Assembly: GCA_014378125.1 (NCBI GenBank)
Contig: JACMOG010000037.1
Location: 1-5,279 of the forward strand
Source: Vitreoscilla sp.
GTDB lineage: Bacteria > Pseudomonadota > Gammaproteobacteria > Burkholderiales > Burkholderiaceae
Reading direction: 5' to 3'
Length of the DNA stretch: 5,279 bases
The notes under the pieces are model-generated. The model was not told where the DNA came from, did no database searches, and saw nothing but the letters and a program-made list of their open reading frames with translations. Below, piece by piece: positions 1 through 5,279 of the stretch (the stretch's first letter is position 1; the number at the start of each line of letters is the position of its first letter). Made by a program: the position numbers and the translations under genes.

Positions 1-1
1 G

Positions 2-1504
2 CGATGGATCGGCGACGCCGCGGCGCTGGGCCATCGCGTGCGCGATCTGGCAAGGCCGATGGCCGCGCATCCCCCCGCCAGCGCGCGCGAGCGCCGCTGC
101 GACGTGCTGGTGGTGGGCAGCGGCATCGCGGGCCTGTCGGCCGCGCGCACGCTGCAGCGCGCGGGCATCACCGACCTCGCGGTGCTCGAACTCGAGGACC
201 AGGCCGGCGGCAACAGCCGCGGCCACGCCATGCACGGCCTGCGCTGCCCGCTCGGCGCGCACTACCTGCCGCTGCCCGGCCCCAGCGCGCCCGACATCCA
301 GGCCTGGCTGGTGGAGATCGGCCTGGCCAGGCAGACCGCCGCGGGCCTGAAATGGGACGAGCGCCACCTGTGCCACAGCCCGCAGGAGCGCCTGTTCATC
401 GACGGCCGCTGGCAGGAGGGCCTGCTGCCCAATGTGCCGCGCGCCTCCGTCACGCAGGCGCAGTACCGGCGCTTCGCGAAGATGATCGCCGACGCCGGCA
501 AGCTGGGCTTCGCGCTGCCCACCACGCGCGCGCCCTGGACGCCCGCGCACGCCGCGCTCGACGCGATCACCGCCGCGCAATGGCTGCGCGACAACGGCAT
601 CGACGACCCGCGCTTCCTGGCCTACCTCGACTACTGCTGCCGCGACGACTACGGCGCCGGCGCGTCCACCGTGTCGGCCTGGGCGTTGGCGCACTACTTC
701 GCGAGCCGCCACGGCTTCAGCGCGCCCGGCGACGATGCCAACGAACGCGACGCGGTGCTCACCTGGCCCGACGGCAACGCGCCGCTGGTCGACGCGTTGC
801 GCCATCCGTTCGTCGACCGCGTGTTCACCGGACGCGCCGCGTTCCGCATCGACGAGGGCCTGCACGGCGTCACCGCCTGGGCCTTCGCAGGCGCGGAGGT
901 GGAGCGGTGGACCGCGAAGCACGTCATCGTGGCGACGCCGCTGTTCATCGCCGCGCACGTGCTCAGCGCGCCGCCGCCGCCGCTGGTGGCGATCGCGAAC
1001 CAGCAGCGGCGCGCGCCGTGGATGGTGGCCAACCTGCGCCTCGACGGGTTGCCGATGGACCGCGTCGGCGCGCCGCTGTCGTGGGACAACGTGGTCCACG
1101 GCAGCCCGTCGCTGGGCTACGTCGACGCGCAGCACCAGAGCCTCGGCCGCATCGTGGGCGAGCGCCTCATCACCGCGTACTGGGCGTTCCCCGACACCGA
1201 TCGCAGGCGGCTCCTCGAGATGCGCTGGGACGACGCCACGCAGCTGGTCCTGGACGACCTGCGCGGGGTGCACCCCGATCTGTCGGAGCGACTGCAGCAG
1301 GTCGACATCGTGCGCCATGGCCACGCGATGGCCATTCCCACGCCCGGGCTGCGGTCCAGCGCGGCGCTCGCGGCGATACCCGCCAGCGCATCGCGCACGA
1401 GCTTCGCGCACGCCGATCTCTCGGCGTACTCGGTGTTCGAGGAGGCATTCACGCACGGAGCGAGCGCGGGCCAGCGCGTGGCGCGAGCGTTAGGGATGTC
1501 TTAA
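2..1504 (+). CDS. FAD-dependent amine-oxidase-like oxidoreductase, 5'-partial
   Basis: Flavoprotein of the NAD(P)/FAD-binding Rossmann superfamily, most like flavin amine oxidases. Counting from the GTG at 38, the dinucleotide-binding motif GSGIAG is at residues 27-32, the acidic end of strand 2 is near E51 (VLELE), and the Gly pair of AGGNSRG follows at 57-58. The C-terminal flavin segment is divergent: SFAHADLSAYSVFEEA at about 455-470, then HGASAGQRVA. The GTG at 38 is the first start codon in the window, but the frame stays open to the left edge. The extra residues (WIGDAAALGHR) read like genuine coding sequence, and the preferred start is outside the window. At least 500 residues are present. 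No terminator is visible after the TAA. The substrate is unknown. From memory, similar proteins lie beside spermidine synthase genes, so a role with polyamines or related amines is an inference. Sure of the fold, unsure of the reaction. Confidence 0.85.
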   Translation, partial: RWIGDAAALGHRVRDLARPMAAHPPASARERRCDVLVVGSGIAGLSAARTLQRAGITDLAVLELEDQAGGNSRGHAMHGLRCPLGAHYLPLPGPSAPDIQAWLVEIGLARQTAAGLKWDERHLCHSPQERLFIDGRWQEGLLPNVPRASVTQAQYRRFAKMIADAGKLGFALPTTRAPWTPAHAALDAITAAQWLRDNGIDDPRFLAYLDYCCRDDYGAGASTVSAWALAHYFASRHGFSAPGDDANERDAVLTWPDGNAPLVDALRHPFVDRVFTGRAAFRIDEGLHGVTAWAFAGAEVERWTAKHVIVATPLFIAAHVLSAPPPPLVAIANQQRRAPWMVANLRLDGLPMDRVGAPLSWDNVVHGSPSLGYVDAQHQSLGRIVGERLITAYWAFPDTDRRRLLEMRWDDATQLVLDDLRGVHPDLSERLQQVDIVRHGHAMAIPTPGLRSSAALAAIPASASRTSFAHADLSAYSVFEEAFTHGASAGQRVARALGMS

Positions 1505-1705
1505 CTGAACAGCAACACAAGTGGTCTGGATTGCCGAACTTCCGGTCAATCACGCCGCTGCGCGACGTTTCACGCACGGTTACAACGAGTGATGGAAGAA
1601 AGCTGCGCTGCCCGTCGTTCTCCCATGAGCTGCGCTTGCATAGGGTGGAGCCGACGTCGACGCTGCACTGCGAAACAAGTCGTGACGCGGTGTGCCGACA
1701 GGCAG

Positions 1706-1807
1706 CGGGCACGCCCATTGCCAAAAGGCACACCATGCCCGGCCATCGTTGTTGTGCAGCCCCAAACGGAGGAACTCCTCCGCGCGGGTCAGCAAGCATT
1801 CAACAAC
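1706..1807 (+). other. Cluster of nested inverted repeats, possible structured leader
   Basis: Three pairings can be read directly. First, CGGGCA (1706-1711) with TGCCCG (1736-1741), enclosing TGCC-AAAA-GGCA (1719-1730). Second, GTTGTTG (1748-1754) with CAACAAC (1801-1807). Third, inside that, a perfect hairpin CGGAGG-AACT-CCTCCG (1767-1782). Together they would fold as two adjacent domains about 115 bases upstream of the OmpA start. No T-run follows, so these are not intrinsic terminators. Whether this is transcribed, as a 5' UTR or a small RNA, is not known. Confidence 0.3.
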
Positions 1808-1869
1808 TGCGGAACCGGGCGAAGTATGGTCGCGTCTCCTAACGGGAACACCCAGCGCACGGACTCTCG

Positions 1870-1898
1870 TTGGAACTCGTGACACCCCCCCCTCTCAA
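1870..1898 (+). promoter_or_regulatory. Weak candidate promoter of the OmpA gene
   Basis: TTGGAA (1870-1875) could act as -35 and TCTCAA (1893-1898) as a poor -10 (3 of 6 consensus positions), with a 17-base spacer. The spacer includes the 8-C tract. Transcription would begin near 1905, giving a leader of about 17 bases that still contains the ribosome binding site. The match is weak, and a promoter further upstream is equally possible. Confidence 0.2.
1885..1892 (+). repeat. 8-C homopolymer tract
   Basis: Eight consecutive C residues, followed closely by a 6-A run (1897-1902), lie 29 bases before the start codon of an outer-membrane protein gene. It is a simple-sequence tract of a kind prone to slippage, though short for that. 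Confidence 0.9.
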
Positions 1899-1909
1899 AA
1901 AACTTCTTC

Positions 1910-1914
1910 AGGAG
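1910..1914 (+). promoter_or_regulatory. Ribosome binding site of the OmpA gene
   Basis: AGGAG is followed by 7 bases and then the ATG at 1922. This good Shine-Dalgarno match fixes the start of the OmpA-family gene and agrees with the signal peptide beginning at that Met. Confidence 0.8.
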
Positions 1915-1915
1915 T

Positions 1916-1928
1916 GAGTCAATGACTC
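1916..1928 (+). repeat. Palindrome centred on the OmpA start codon
   Basis: GAGTCA (1916-1921) and TGACTC (1923-1928) are perfect inverted arms around the A of the ATG at 1922. In RNA this could form a 4-bp stem (GAGU/ACUC) with the start codon in a 5-base loop. A second short inverted repeat, CGAAT-CA-ATTCG (1928-1939), overlaps its last base. Confidence 0.6.
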
Positions 1929-3001
1929 GAATCAATTCGCTTGCGATCAACGTGTTGGCAGCTGCCGCCGCCATCGCCTGCATGAGCTCGGCCTCGGCGC
2001 AGAGCAATGAGACCTACAACCCGAATGCCTATGTGCTGCTGAACGGCAGCGCTGTGAAGCCGGACTCCAAGTTCCCCGAGGACAAGACGGGATACGGCGG
2101 CGGCGCCAGGATCGGCGTGCCGCTGTCGCCCAGCTGGGACCTGCAGTTCGGGGGCACCTTCGCGCAATCGAAGAACAACGGCAGCAAGCTTCGCGAGTGG
2201 CTGGGCGGTGTCGACGCGCTGTACCTGTTCACGCCGGGCGGCTTCCGTCCGTTCGTGCTGGTGGGCGCGGGCGGTGCGCGCGACAGCGTCAGCGAGGCCG
2301 GCGTGGGCTCATGGCGCCACACGGCGCCCTACGTGAATGCGGGCGTGGGCTTCCAGTACAAGTTCACGCCGACGCTGGGCATGCAGGCCGACATCCGCGA
2401 AACCGACGCGTTCTATCGGCATCGCGACACCATCGACGGCATGAAGCACGCCGCCAACACGTACGCCAACGTGGGCCTGACCTGGGCCTTCGGCGGCCCG
2501 CCGGCACCCCCGGTCGTGCCGGTGACCACCACCACGCGCACCGAGGAGACCACGGTCGCCACGACGCCCGCGCCCGCACCGATCATCGCGCCGCCGCCCC
2601 CGCCGCCGGCTCCCGTGATGAAGAAGTACACGCTGTCGGCCAGCGAGCTGTTCGGCTTCAACAGCGCCAAGCTGGGCCCGAACCAGCCCAAGCTGGATGA
2701 AGTGGCCTCCACGATGAACGCCAACACCGACATCGCCAGCGTCACCATCGTCGGCTACACCGACCGTATCGGCAGCAACGCCTACAACCAGAAGCTGTCG
2801 GAACAACGCGCCAACTCGGTCAAGTCCTACCTGCAAGGCAAGGGCGTCTCCGAGAGCCGCCTGACCGCCGTCGGCAAGGGCGAGGCCGATCCGGTCGTCG
2901 AGTGCAAGGACGAGAAGAAGCGTCCCGCGCTGATCAAGTGCCTCGAGCCGAACCGCCGCGTCGAGATCGAGCCGGTCACGTTCACGAAGCAAGTGAACTG
3001 A
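1922..3001 (+). CDS. OmpA-family outer-membrane protein with peptidoglycan-binding domain
   Basis: A 359-residue protein that anchors the outer membrane to peptidoglycan. A Sec signal peptide occupies residues 1-26, with cleavage expected after ASA before QSN. Residues 27-191 show alternating aromatic and Gly-rich strands expected of an eight-stranded barrel, ending in a strand with LTWAF. A Pro/Thr linker follows (193-232, including six consecutive Pro). The OmpA C-terminal domain covers about 236-351. GYTDRIGS at 278-285 and LSEQRANSV at 292-300 place D281 and R296 at the spacing of the two diaminopimelate-binding residues of E. coli OmpA. PNRRVEIE (343-350) is also conserved. C328 and C340 match the C-terminal disulfide pair of E. 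coli OmpA. Total length fits full-size OmpA proteins. It has its own ribosome binding site and terminator, so it is probably monocistronic. Codons are strongly biased to AAG and CTG, as in abundant proteins. Pore activity is inferred only. Confidence 0.95.
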   Translation: MTRINSLAINVLAAAAAIACMSSASAQSNETYNPNAYVLLNGSAVKPDSKFPEDKTGYGGGARIGVPLSPSWDLQFGGTFAQSKNNGSKLREWLGGVDALYLFTPGGFRPFVLVGAGGARDSVSEAGVGSWRHTAPYVNAGVGFQYKFTPTLGMQADIRETDAFYRHRDTIDGMKHAANTYANVGLTWAFGGPPAPPVVPVTTTTRTEETTVATTPAPAPIIAPPPPPPAPVMKKYTLSASELFGFNSAKLGPNQPKLDEVASTMNANTDIASVTIVGYTDRIGSNAYNQKLSEQRANSVKSYLQGKGVSESRLTAVGKGEADPVVECKDEKKRPALIKCLEPNRRVEIEPVTFTKQVN

Positions 3002-3019
3002 TCTCGCGCGTCGCGTGAC

Positions 3020-3044
3020 AAGGCCCGCCTCGGCGGGCCTTTTT
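3020..3044 (+). terminator. Rho-independent terminator after the OmpA gene
   Basis: AAGGCCCGC (3020-3028) pairs perfectly with GCGGGCCTT (3033-3041) across a 4-base loop, and the T-run spans 3040-3044. It begins 18 bases after the stop codon. There is no matching A-run on the left beyond two bases, so it mainly serves the plus strand and separates the OmpA gene from the transporter. Confidence 0.93.
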
Positions 3045-3114
3045 CATTGGTGTTTCCCCGCTGCATGCCCCGCGCGCAAAGTCCCAGCATCGCGGCGTAT
3101 GCAAAACACGAACT

Positions 3115-3118
3115 GGAG
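3115..3118 (+). promoter_or_regulatory. Ribosome binding site of the MFS gene
   Basis: GGAG lies 7 bases before the ATG at 3126. It supports that start over the more upstream in-frame start at 3015, which would lie before the terminator of the preceding gene. Confidence 0.75.
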
Positions 3119-3125
3119 ACACCCG

Positions 3126-4400
3126 ATGACCACGCTCAATGCCGACGCCGCCTACCGCAAGGTGGCGGCGCGGCTGATTCCGTTGCTGTTCCTGTGCTAC
3201 ATCGCGGCCTATCTCGATCGCGTCAACGTCGGGTTCGCCAAGCTGCAGATGCAGCAGGCGCTGCAGTTCTCCGACTCGGTCTACGGCTTCGGCGCGGGTA
3301 TCTTCTTCATCGGCTACTTCATCTTCGAGATCCCCAGCAACGTGATGCTGCATCGCGTAGGCGCCGGGCGCTGGATCGCACGCATCATGGTGAGCTGGTC
3401 CATCCTGTCGGCCGGCATGATGTTCGTCAACTCCGCGCTGAGCTTCTACATCGTGCGGTTCCTGCTCGGCGTGGCCGAGGCCGGGTTCTTTCCCGGCATC
3501 ATCCTGTATCTCACATACTGGTTTCCGGCGGCGCGCCGCGGCCGTGCCACGTCGCTGTTTCTCGCCGCGATAGCCGTGGCCGGCCTGGTGGGCAATCCCG
3601 CGTCGGGCTGGATCCTGCACTCGCTGGACGGCGTCAACGGATGGCAGGGCTGGCAGTGGGTGTTCCTGCTGGAGGCCGTTCCCTCGCTGGTGCTGGGCGT
3701 GGTCGCCTGGTTCTGGCTGGAGGATCGCGTGAAGGACGCGCAGTGGCTCACGCTCGAGGAACGCGAGCTGGTGGCGCGCGACATCGCGGCCGAGGAGTCG
3801 CACAAGATCGACGGCAGCCTGGGCCGCGTGCTGTCCGACGGGCGCGTGTGGCTGTCCGCGCTCATCTACTTCGCCATCGTGTCGGGCCTGTACGGCGTCA
3901 CGTTCTGGCTGCCCACCATCATCAAGGGACTGGGCGTGGCCGACCCGCTGCAGGTGGGCCTCATCGGCGCGGTGCCATGGGCCTTCGGCATCGCCGCCAT
4001 GTTCTTCGCCGCGCGCAGCGCCGACCGGCGCCAGGAGTACCGCTGGCACACCGCGGTGTCGTGCGTGGTCGCCGCGGTGGGACTGGTGATCAGCGTGGCC
4101 TTCCACGCCGACGTGGTGCTGGCCATGGCCGGCCTCACCATCGGCGCGATGGGCATCATGAGCGCGCTGCCCATCTTCTGGAGCAATCCCACCGCGCTCC
4201 TGGGCGGCACGGCCGCGGCCATGGGCATCGCGTTCATCAACTCCGTGGGCAACCTCGCGGGCTTCGCGATTCCCTGGCTGATGGGCGTCATCAAGGACCG
4301 CACGCACTCCACCGACCTCGGCCTGCACATGCTCGCCGGCTTCCTGGTGCTGGGCGCGATCGCGGTGATGTTGCTGAAGAAGAACGATGTCGCGCGTTGA
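3126..4400 (+). CDS. MFS transporter, anion:cation symporter (ACS) type
   Basis: A 424-residue inner-membrane carrier. Hydrophobicity gives 12 segments at about 15-33, 52-72, 83-103, 107-128, 140-160, 178-198, 242-262, 277-296, 308-325, 329-350, 362-388 and 398-417, with the usual longer charged loop (199-240) between the halves. YLDRVNVGFA at 29-38 and RFLLGVAEAGFFPG at 111-124 are hallmarks of the ACS family, which moves organic anions such as phthalate, tartrate, hexuronates or 4-hydroxyphenylacetate with protons. The loop after segment 2 carries the basic HRVGAGRW form of MFS motif A. The frame is open further left to 3015, but that would put the terminator of the previous gene inside the protein. 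The ATG at 3126 has a good ribosome binding site and the typical cytoplasmic N-terminus. No catabolic gene or regulator adjoins it, so the substrate cannot be named. Confidence 0.93.
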   Translation: MTTLNADAAYRKVAARLIPLLFLCYIAAYLDRVNVGFAKLQMQQALQFSDSVYGFGAGIFFIGYFIFEIPSNVMLHRVGAGRWIARIMVSWSILSAGMMFVNSALSFYIVRFLLGVAEAGFFPGIILYLTYWFPAARRGRATSLFLAAIAVAGLVGNPASGWILHSLDGVNGWQGWQWVFLLEAVPSLVLGVVAWFWLEDRVKDAQWLTLEERELVARDIAAEESHKIDGSLGRVLSDGRVWLSALIYFAIVSGLYGVTFWLPTIIKGLGVADPLQVGLIGAVPWAFGIAAMFFAARSADRRQEYRWHTAVSCVVAAVGLVISVAFHADVVLAMAGLTIGAMGIMSALPIFWSNPTALLGGTAAAMGIAFINSVGNLAGFAIPWLMGVIKDRTHSTDLGLHMLAGFLVLGAIAVMLLKKNDVAR

Positions 4401-4412
4401 GGGTCTGCGCGA

Positions 4413-4441
4413 GTGACGGGTGCGGACGGTCGCGGCACAAT
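4413..4441 (+). promoter_or_regulatory. Candidate sigma70 promoter of the 96-residue gene
   Basis: GTGACG (4413-4418, 4 of 6 consensus positions) and CACAAT (4436-4441, 4 of 6) are separated by exactly 17 bases. The predicted transcript starts near 4448, giving a leader of about 36 bases before the ATG at 4484. This would make the small gene independent of the transporter gene that ends at 4400. Confidence 0.45.
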
Positions 4442-4483
4442 GCGGCCCATCGAGACCTCCGCGCCCCCGCGCCGAACCAGACC

Positions 4484-4774
4484 ATGAGCCTGGCCTACGA
4501 CGACGCCGAACTGCTGTTGTCCTCCATCCTGCCGGATGCGCGCATCTCGCCCATTCCTTCTGCTTTCGACGGCGTCGGCATCGGCATCGCCGTGCCGCGC
4601 GACACCTTCGACGAGGCGCTGGGCGTGCTGCGCGAGGCGGGCTACGTGCTCCGCACCGATGAGATCGGCGACAACCGGCGGCGCCTGCTCTCGGCCCCCG
4701 ACGGCGACGCCCCGCTGACGCTGCACCTGATGGAATCGGACGCGCGCCGCGAGTCCCTGCTGCCGCTGGCCTGA
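4484..4774 (+). CDS. Hypothetical 96-residue protein
   Basis: I do not recognise this protein. Coding status rests on very strong third-position G/C, a natural protein composition and a clean stop. The ATG at 4484 (MSLAYDD) is chosen because a promoter-like element lies just upstream and the frame further left is only a shadow of the transporter gene. There is no good Shine-Dalgarno sequence before it. The likely order is an acidic N-terminal helix (about 3-15), a strand FDGVGIGIAV (28-37), a helix DTFDEALGVLREAG (40-53), then two strands around RRRLLSA and LTLHLME. This beta-alpha-beta-beta pattern suggests a small cytoplasmic alpha/beta domain. There is no signal peptide, Cys or metal motif. 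It is convergent with speD, with 7 bases between the stop codons. That arrangement does not imply co-transcription, and no function is proposed. Confidence 0.75.
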   Translation: MSLAYDDAELLLSSILPDARISPIPSAFDGVGIGIAVPRDTFDEALGVLREAGYVLRTDEIGDNRRRLLSAPDGDAPLTLHLMESDARRESLLPLA

Positions 4775-4781
4775 CGCAGCC

Positions 4782-5147
4782 TCAGCCGCGCTGCACCCGC
4801 TGCACCCGCGGCTCGCGTGGGCCGAAGGCCTGCACCAGGCGCGCCATCACGGCTTCGGCGCGCGCCGTGTTGTCGGCGCCCAGGTTGCACACGTACACGT
4901 CGGCCGTGATGCTGCGCAGCTCCGGCCACGTGTGCACCGCCAGGTGCGACTCCACCAGCAGCACCACGCCGGTGACGCCTTGCGCCTGGCCGGCCTCGTC
5001 GACGAACGGATGGAACACGCTGCCCACCGCGCGCAGTCCCGCGCCCGCGACCGCGTCCAGGCACAGCGCGCGCAAGGCGTCGGCATCGTCGAGCGGGGCC
5101 TCGCCGCGGCAGTCGTGCAGGTCGGCGATCAGGTGGAGTCCGTGCAT
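4782..5147 (-). CDS. speD: S-adenosylmethionine decarboxylase proenzyme
   Basis: Cytoplasmic pyruvoyl enzyme that decarboxylates S-adenosylmethionine to supply the aminopropyl group for spermidine synthesis. At 121 residues it has the size of the short bacterial class 1 (1B) form, not the 264-residue E. coli type. The self-cleavage and active-site block VESHLAVHTWPE is at 65-76. S67 would become the pyruvoyl group after cleavage of the E66-S67 bond. H72 matches the processing His, and C88 in VYVCN matches the catalytic Cys. The start MHGLHLIADL is the usual N-terminus of this family. The bases before the ATG contain no Shine-Dalgarno sequence and instead read CACCTCCTT on this strand. A possible -10 (TACCAT, plus-strand 5184-5189) lacks a recognisable -35. 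The partner, spermidine synthase, is not in the window. The gene is divergent from the PHP gene. Confidence 0.96.
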   Translation of the reverse strand: MHGLHLIADLHDCRGEAPLDDADALRALCLDAVAGAGLRAVGSVFHPFVDEAGQAQGVTGVVLLVESHLAVHTWPELRSITADVYVCNLGADNTARAEAVMARLVQAFGPREPRVQRVQRG

Positions 5148-5234
5148 CGTTCAAGGAGGTGGCGCACGGGTCGTGCGGCCGCCATGGTAGGCCATCGTTT
5201 CCCACCTGCGGCGAAGCGGTCGCCGAGCGGTCGT

Positions 5235-5240
5235 TAAAAT
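5235..5240 (+). promoter_or_regulatory. Candidate -10 element of the PHP gene
   Basis: TAAAAT (5 of 6 consensus positions) stands out in GC-rich surroundings and ends 7 bases before the GTG at 5248. No clear -35 lies 16-18 bases upstream. If used, transcription would start at or next to the start codon, giving a leaderless or almost leaderless message. Confidence 0.4.
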
Positions 5241-5247
5241 CGGTCCG

Positions 5248-5279
5248 GTGCACGCCCTCAACGCCGATCTCCACTGCCA
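5248..5279 (+). CDS. PHP-domain phosphoesterase, 3'-partial (first 10 codons)
   Basis: The last 32 bases read, from the GTG, as (V/M)HALNADLHC plus two bases (CA) of the next codon. The block NADLHCH is the first metal-binding motif (HxH) of PHP-domain proteins, specifically the N-terminus typical of the TrpH/YciV (RNase AM) group, which hydrolyse 3',5'-nucleotide bisphosphates or short RNA 5' ends. Only the first His (H9 counting from the GTG) is fully in the window; the second must be completed by the next base. GTG is the only start codon near this motif, and a TAAAAT element lies just upstream. The gene is divergent from speD across about 100 bases. The call rests on ten residues, so the family is likely but the subgroup is inferred. 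Confidence 0.7.
   Translation, partial: MHALNADLHC

Larger units (their letters stand above)
1505..1921. other. 417-base intergenic region, leader of the OmpA gene
   Basis: No credible gene was found. The open frames crossing it are Cys/Arg-rich, match no family I recognise and lack good ribosome binding sites. Codon-like G/C periodicity stops at the TAA of the upstream gene, and the composition is visibly less GC-rich than the flanking genes. It holds a weak imperfect inverted repeat without a T-run near 1530-1548, a group of inverted repeats at 1706-1807, an 8-C tract at 1885-1892, and the ribosome binding site of the OmpA gene. No tRNA, IS end or CRISPR repeat was seen. Confidence 0.7.

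Noticed and set aside
17..20. OmpA signal peptide read as a lipobox around C20 (AIAC)
   Set aside because: Position -3 is Ala rather than Leu and a good signal peptidase I site (ASA before Q27) follows, so a lipoprotein is unlikely. Coordinates here are residues of the OmpA protein.
1449..1799. Minus-strand 116-codon open frame in the gene-free region
   Set aside because: No recognisable motif, unnatural Cys/Arg/Ser composition, no convincing ribosome binding site, and it runs into the end of the flavoprotein gene.
4..1842. Long plus-strand open frame of 612 codons overlapping the flavoprotein gene
   Set aside because: Arg/Ala/Pro-rich translation without motifs, typical of an off-frame shadow in GC-rich DNA; the Rossmann motif is in another frame.
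2309..2992. Antisense 227-codon open frame over the OmpA gene
   Set aside because: Low-complexity Arg/Gly-rich product lying entirely on the reverse of the conserved OmpA domain.
3015..3125. N-terminal extension of the MFS protein by 37 residues
   Set aside because: It would include the OmpA gene terminator and has no ribosome binding site; the ATG at 3126 fits the family's N-terminus.
2982..4328. Antisense 448-codon open frame over the transporter gene
   Set aside because: His/Asp/Glu/Gln-rich low-complexity translation that mirrors the MFS gene; the plus strand has clear family motifs and a ribosome binding site.
3047..4483. Long leftward extension of the 96-residue protein, making a 575-residue product
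   Set aside because: The extension is an off-frame reading of the MFS gene; real coding character in this frame starts only near 4484.
5153..5190. Plus-strand AAGGAGGT followed by GTG and a tiny open frame (MRPPW)
   Set aside because: The spacing of 12 bases is long, the product is five residues, and no promoter is seen; kept only as part of the anti-Shine-Dalgarno observation.
4642..5274. Antisense 210-codon open frame overlapping speD in another frame
   Set aside because: Arg/Ala/Gly-rich shadow; speD in the same strand has the complete catalytic motif set.

Overview
The window is GC-rich with strong G/C at third codon positions. Its gene content (OmpA-family porin, ACS-type MFS carrier, bacterial class 1 SpeD, PHP-domain phosphoesterase) and its CACAAT/TAAAAT-type -10 elements suggest a betaproteobacterium of the order Burkholderiales, probably Comamonadaceae-like. 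That placement is an inference from style and was not tested by a search.

Layout, left to right. (1) Positions 2-1504 (+) hold the 3' part of a flavin (FAD) amine-oxidase-like oxidoreductase whose true start lies left of the window. (2) Positions 1505-1921 are a 417-base stretch with no convincing gene. It contains nested inverted repeats, an 8-C tract and a palindrome over the next start codon. (3) Positions 1922-3001 (+) encode an OmpA-family outer-membrane protein with signal peptide, beta-barrel, Pro/Thr linker and peptidoglycan-binding domain, followed by a strong intrinsic terminator. (4) Positions 3126-4400 (+) encode a 12-segment MFS transporter of the ACS type. (5) Positions 4484-4774 (+) encode a 96-residue protein I do not recognise, with its own plausible promoter. 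(6) Positions 4782-5147 (-) encode S-adenosylmethionine decarboxylase proenzyme (speD), convergent with the small gene and only 7 bases from it. (7) From 5248 (+) to the right edge lies the start of a PHP-domain phosphoesterase gene, divergent from speD and probably translated from a nearly leaderless GTG.

The genes look like separate short transcription units, not one operon. The one metabolic thread is polyamines: SpeD makes the aminopropyl donor for spermidine synthesis. The left-hand flavoprotein resembles amine-oxidase-like proteins that, from memory, often sit beside spermidine synthase genes. The OmpA protein and the MFS carrier have no evident link to that thread.

I do not see a clear new defence, mobile or RNA-guided system. 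The least explained material is the leader of the OmpA gene (1505-1928) and the 96-residue protein beside speD.
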